Positions 61,553-64,000 of a stretch of 64,000 nt of DNA are shown here, piece by piece; positions within the stretch are counted from its first letter, which is position 1, and each line of letters starts with the position of its first letter. Below the pieces are notes generated by a model that was given only the letters and a program-made list of their open reading frames with translations, did not search any database and was not told the DNA's origin. The stretch is taken from assembly GCA_944472135.2 (NCBI GenBank), contig OX235262.1, forward strand, positions 23,421,362 through 23,485,361. The letters run 5' to 3'. This DNA comes from Trichobilharzia regenti. Lineage: Eukaryota > Platyhelminthes > Trematoda > Strigeidida > Schistosomatidae. Position numbers and translations under genes: made by a program.

Positions 61553-64000
61553 TAAATAATAAATAAATAAATAAATTTTTTGCTTTATTCCAAAAACAGT
61601 ACTAATGATACAGCAAGGAATTTTCAGCATTCAGTACAATATTGCATCTAATTTACTCAAAAACGACAAAAAAATTTAAAAATACACATTACATAATAGT
61701 AATAAAACGATTGTTATAGCAGCTACGTAGCAAAATACTGTGTGCCATACGGAGAAAAATATGCATAAAGTACAAAATTGTAGTAATAATAGTAATACCA
61801 ACTAATATAAAATAGCAGAGTAACGATTTAAACGATAGAAAGTGTGACACCATAAAATACAGAAAGATGAACGATAAAAGGGTCGATTCACTGTGCTAAT
61901 TACATAGTAACTTGTAAGTTTCACGTCTAACAGAGTCTTCGTCACATAAAGTACGCGCTAAATAGGGTATTGTAGAATTTCTATACTTAGTAGTACGAGC
62001 ATATAACTTTTTATATTGACTTCTCGTCCTACCTGATGAGATACAAGGGGACAGGTGTGAATAAAGGGGGTGCAGAGGGTCTGACATTATAGCCTTTGCC
62101 CATTTCGTACAGGAATTTATATGCCTCTCGACTATAGTATTAGCGAGCTCATGCAGTGGCAGACCACAAGCTCTACTCACAGCATTTAATACTCTTCGTA
62201 ATATGATATAATCTTTTTTGAGAAGCCCAGGAAAGATTAATGGAGAGCAGTAGAGTACAATAGGTAAAATACAGGAGTTTAAAAATTGCAAAACTAAAGG
62301 TTGGTTGATACCTGATTGTCTTAACTTTTTAATGTAGAAGGTAAGACGAAACATTTTCTTAGAGATAGATAAGATATGGGATGACCATGAAAGGTCAGAG
62401 GAAAAAACTAATCCAAGGTATTTAATGCTTGATTTGGTTTCAATTTCCGTGCCATCTATGCTACAGGGATCATGCGAGTTAACTAGTTCAAGTAAGTCAC
62501 GTCGATGCTTGAAAGTAAAGTCAAGTGCCTGACATTTGGAAGGATTTAATATAAGACCATTTGACTTGGACCAGTTGTTGATGTCCAACAGAAAGCTATT
62601 AAGTTTGGAGCTGTCAGACTCGGAAGTGATAGGCAGTGATACAGTCAGATCATCTGCATATTTGACAAAGTTAGTTTCGTTTGAATGAGGCAGGTCATGT
62701 AGGAAGAAAGAAAAAAGAAAAGGAGAGAGGACAGCACCTTGTGGAACACCGGATTTTGTAAGCGAGGTAGAAGAAGATTTGCCGTTATATACAGTATACT
62801 GCATTCTATCAGAAAAATAGGAATGCAACCAACTCTTAGCCCAGGATCCTGTTTGTGTCAACGATAGCTTATTTAACAAAAGGCCCCTAGGTACAGAGTC
62901 AAAAGCAGATGTGTAGTCTAAGAAAGCACTACGAACATATTTAGCACCTTTGTCTAAACAAGAGACAACATTGTGATATAAGACAACCGCAGCATCCAAG
63001 GTACTTCTACCATGTTTGTATGCAAATTGTTTAGGATCATTAAAAGGTTTCAAAGCGGGTTCAAGACGAAGTAAAAGTAATTTTTCCATCAATTTTAAAA
63101 AGGGGGAAGTAATTGCAATAGGCCGAAATTTAATATCAGAACCAGAAGATGGTTTTGGTATAGGGATAATTTTAATGTTTTTCCATGCAAAAGGTAGAAC
63201 GTTACCGGAAAAAGAAGCATTAAAAATGTTAGTAAGAGGATAACACAAAATATCAGCACAATTCCTGAGGACAATGGCAGGTATGCCGTCAGGACCAAGG
63301 CTTTGAGAAGGCTTAAGAGACCGGAGACATTTAAGCACATCAAGGGTATTAAAACCACTAAAGTTATTGTCAATATGATTTGTATCATTTGGAAGGGTAT
63401 CAACAGAAGAGCGTATGAAAGATTTATTAAGAGTGTCAACATTAAGAGATGGAACAGAAATACATCGCTTACCGTTAGTAATTTCTTTGAAAAGTTTCCA
63501 TAAATTAGAAGGGGTTTTACATGACAAAAATCTTTGATTATATAAAAAGTTTTGTCTTATTTCCAGTTTTATCAGAATGTTTAACTTTTTTACACCAGGC
63601 TTATCATTAGTTTTGAACAACAGTTCTTTATTTCTACGTAGCTTTTTGAGATATGGCGAAGATAAGCGATCAAATCGAATGAATAATGTTTCTTTAGGAC
63701 AACATATTTCGAAACAGAATTTAAGATAATCGGTAGTGTTTGTGATTGTTTCATCTAATGTTTGTTCTGTAAATAAGTCCCAGTTAGTGTCTTTCAACAT
63801 GCATCTGAGCTTGTCTAGGTTGTCTTTTGAGTAGCATCTCCGTTGAACTTTACTGTAGAGGTGAGAGAGGACACCTTTGTGTGATTTGGAATATATTTTA
63901 GGCAGTACACGTATGATGCAGTGGTCAGAATTAAGTAGAGGAGCACGTTTGCGAGCTTCATATATACCAACATCATTGATGAATACTAGATCCAGTTTTT
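61553..64000 (-). mobile_element. LINE on the minus strand, cut by the window edge
   Basis: Element with ORF2 (61896-64000, open), a ~320-bp 3' UTR and a (TTTA)n tail (61553-61577 on the plus strand). An old relative lies at 4900-5745. The family is Jockey-superfamily, CR1-like in the order of domains. Confidence 0.8.
61896..64000 (-). CDS. LINE ORF2, endonuclease end and reverse transcriptase (partial)
   Basis: The frame is open without a stop from 61896 to the window edge, so at least 700 residues. From the edge: LDLVFINDVG and LLNSDHCIIR are the C-terminal endonuclease blocks (catalytic Asp-His). Reverse transcriptase: SLGPDGIPAIVLR, KFRPIAITS, FLDYTSAFDSVPRG (first Asp, about 62930-62890), SGVPQGAVLSPFLFSFFLHD, and VKYADDLTV with the Asp pair (about 62665-62640). 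The C-terminal part has NPSKCQALDF and the YKKLYARTTKYRNST block. All catalytic residues are intact. Likely a recently active copy; the 5' end lies outside the window. Confidence 0.9.
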   Translation of the reverse strand, partial: KLDLVFINDVGIYEARKRAPLLNSDHCIIRVLPKIYSKSHKGVLSHLYSKVQRRCYSKDNLDKLRCMLKDTNWDLFTEQTLDETITNTTDYLKFCFEICCPKETLFIRFDRLSSPYLKKLRRNKELLFKTNDKPGVKKLNILIKLEIRQNFLYNQRFLSCKTPSNLWKLFKEITNGKRCISVPSLNVDTLNKSFIRSSVDTLPNDTNHIDNNFSGFNTLDVLKCLRSLKPSQSLGPDGIPAIVLRNCADILCYPLTNIFNASFSGNVLPFAWKNIKIIPIPKPSSGSDIKFRPIAITSPFLKLMEKLLLLRLEPALKPFNDPKQFAYKHGRSTLDAAVVLYHNVVSCLDKGAKYVRSAFLDYTSAFDSVPRGLLLNKLSLTQTGSWAKSWLHSYFSDRMQYTVYNGKSSSTSLTKSGVPQGAVLSPFLFSFFLHDLPHSNETNFVKYADDLTVSLPITSESDSSKLNSFLLDINNWSKSNGLILNPSKCQALDFTFKHRRDLLELVNSHDPCSIDGTEIETKSSIKYLGLVFSSDLSWSSHILSISKKMFRLTFYIKKLRQSGINQPLVLQFLNSCILPIVLYCSPLIFPGLLKKDYIILRRVLNAVSRACGLPLHELANTIVERHINSCTKWAKAIMSDPLHPLYSHLSPCISSGRTRSQYKKLYARTTKYRNSTIPYLARTLCDEDSVRRETYKLLCN

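Noticed and set aside
1..64000. CRISPR arrays, operons, bacterial ribosome binding sites, rRNA genes
   Set aside because: None was seen. Repeats are transposon-derived, genes are split by introns, and the sequence is eukaryotic.

Overview
The window reads as nuclear DNA of a parasitic flatworm, most likely a blood fluke (Schistosoma or a close relative). The evidence is an AT-rich sequence of interspersed repeats of the schistosome type: tRNA-headed SINEs that carry a hammerhead ribozyme (Sm-alpha type), SR2-like RTE LINEs, CR1-like LINEs, several Penelope-like elements, a Ty3/gypsy element, and Gag-bearing LTR elements. Host coding sequence is sparse and split by GT-AG introns. Nothing bacterial, viral or CRISPR-like was seen. 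Species cannot be named from the sequence alone.

Layout. 1-11.4 kb: decayed Penelope-like elements (PLE-1 to PLE-4), one split by a SINE, with an old LINE fragment, a solo gypsy LTR, an RTE 3' end and two hammerhead SINEs. 11.9-17 kb: a minus-strand SR2-like RTE (RTE-A) interrupted by a nearly complete plus-strand RTE-like LINE (RTE-B, 12586-16360) with a 16-bp target duplication. A second RTE-A copy at 19345-20330 preserves the uninterrupted site. 17.5-18.4 kb: an inverted repeat flanking a SINE with the best hammerhead of the window. 19-23.5 kb: two minus-strand exons of a class IIa histone deacetylase (HDAC4-like), separated by an intron full of LINE debris.

25.4-38.2 kb is the most striking region. 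An older LTR element that encodes only a Gag-like protein (copy 3) carries a young minus-strand copy of its own family in its 5' LTR (copy 1, TSD gacgg). Its gag is split by an unrelated ~1-kb element (E), which itself holds a solo LTR of the Gag family (TSD ggaat). Another young copy (copy 2) sits in its 3' region. Copies 1 and 2 have intact ~640-650 aa ORFs: a DUF1759-like Gag domain, a zinc-knuckle-spaced motif with one Cys replaced by Arg, and a C-terminal hydrophobic segment. No pol is present.

39.3-44.9 kb: a CR1-like LINE with an intact 1014-aa ORF2. 45.1-46.8 kb: element E with an inverted copy inside it, giving a palindrome with ~650-bp arms about 99% identical. 47.9-52.5 kb: a complete gypsy element with 352-bp LTRs differing at three positions; its frame breaks are single-base losses, mostly in short A or T runs. 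53-64 kb: LINE and gypsy fragments, a host coiled-coil terminal exon (57.9-58.8 kb), a spliced minus-strand MULE transposase/SWIM zinc-finger gene (59.7-61.5 kb), and a LINE ORF2 open to the right edge.

Functionally the window is host gene space (HDAC4-like, coiled-coil, MULE/SWIM) embedded in layered retroelements. Non-autonomous members (SINEs, Gag-only LTR elements, element E) sit beside possible autonomous partners (RTE-A for SINE-1; the pol donor for the Gag-only family is not in the window).
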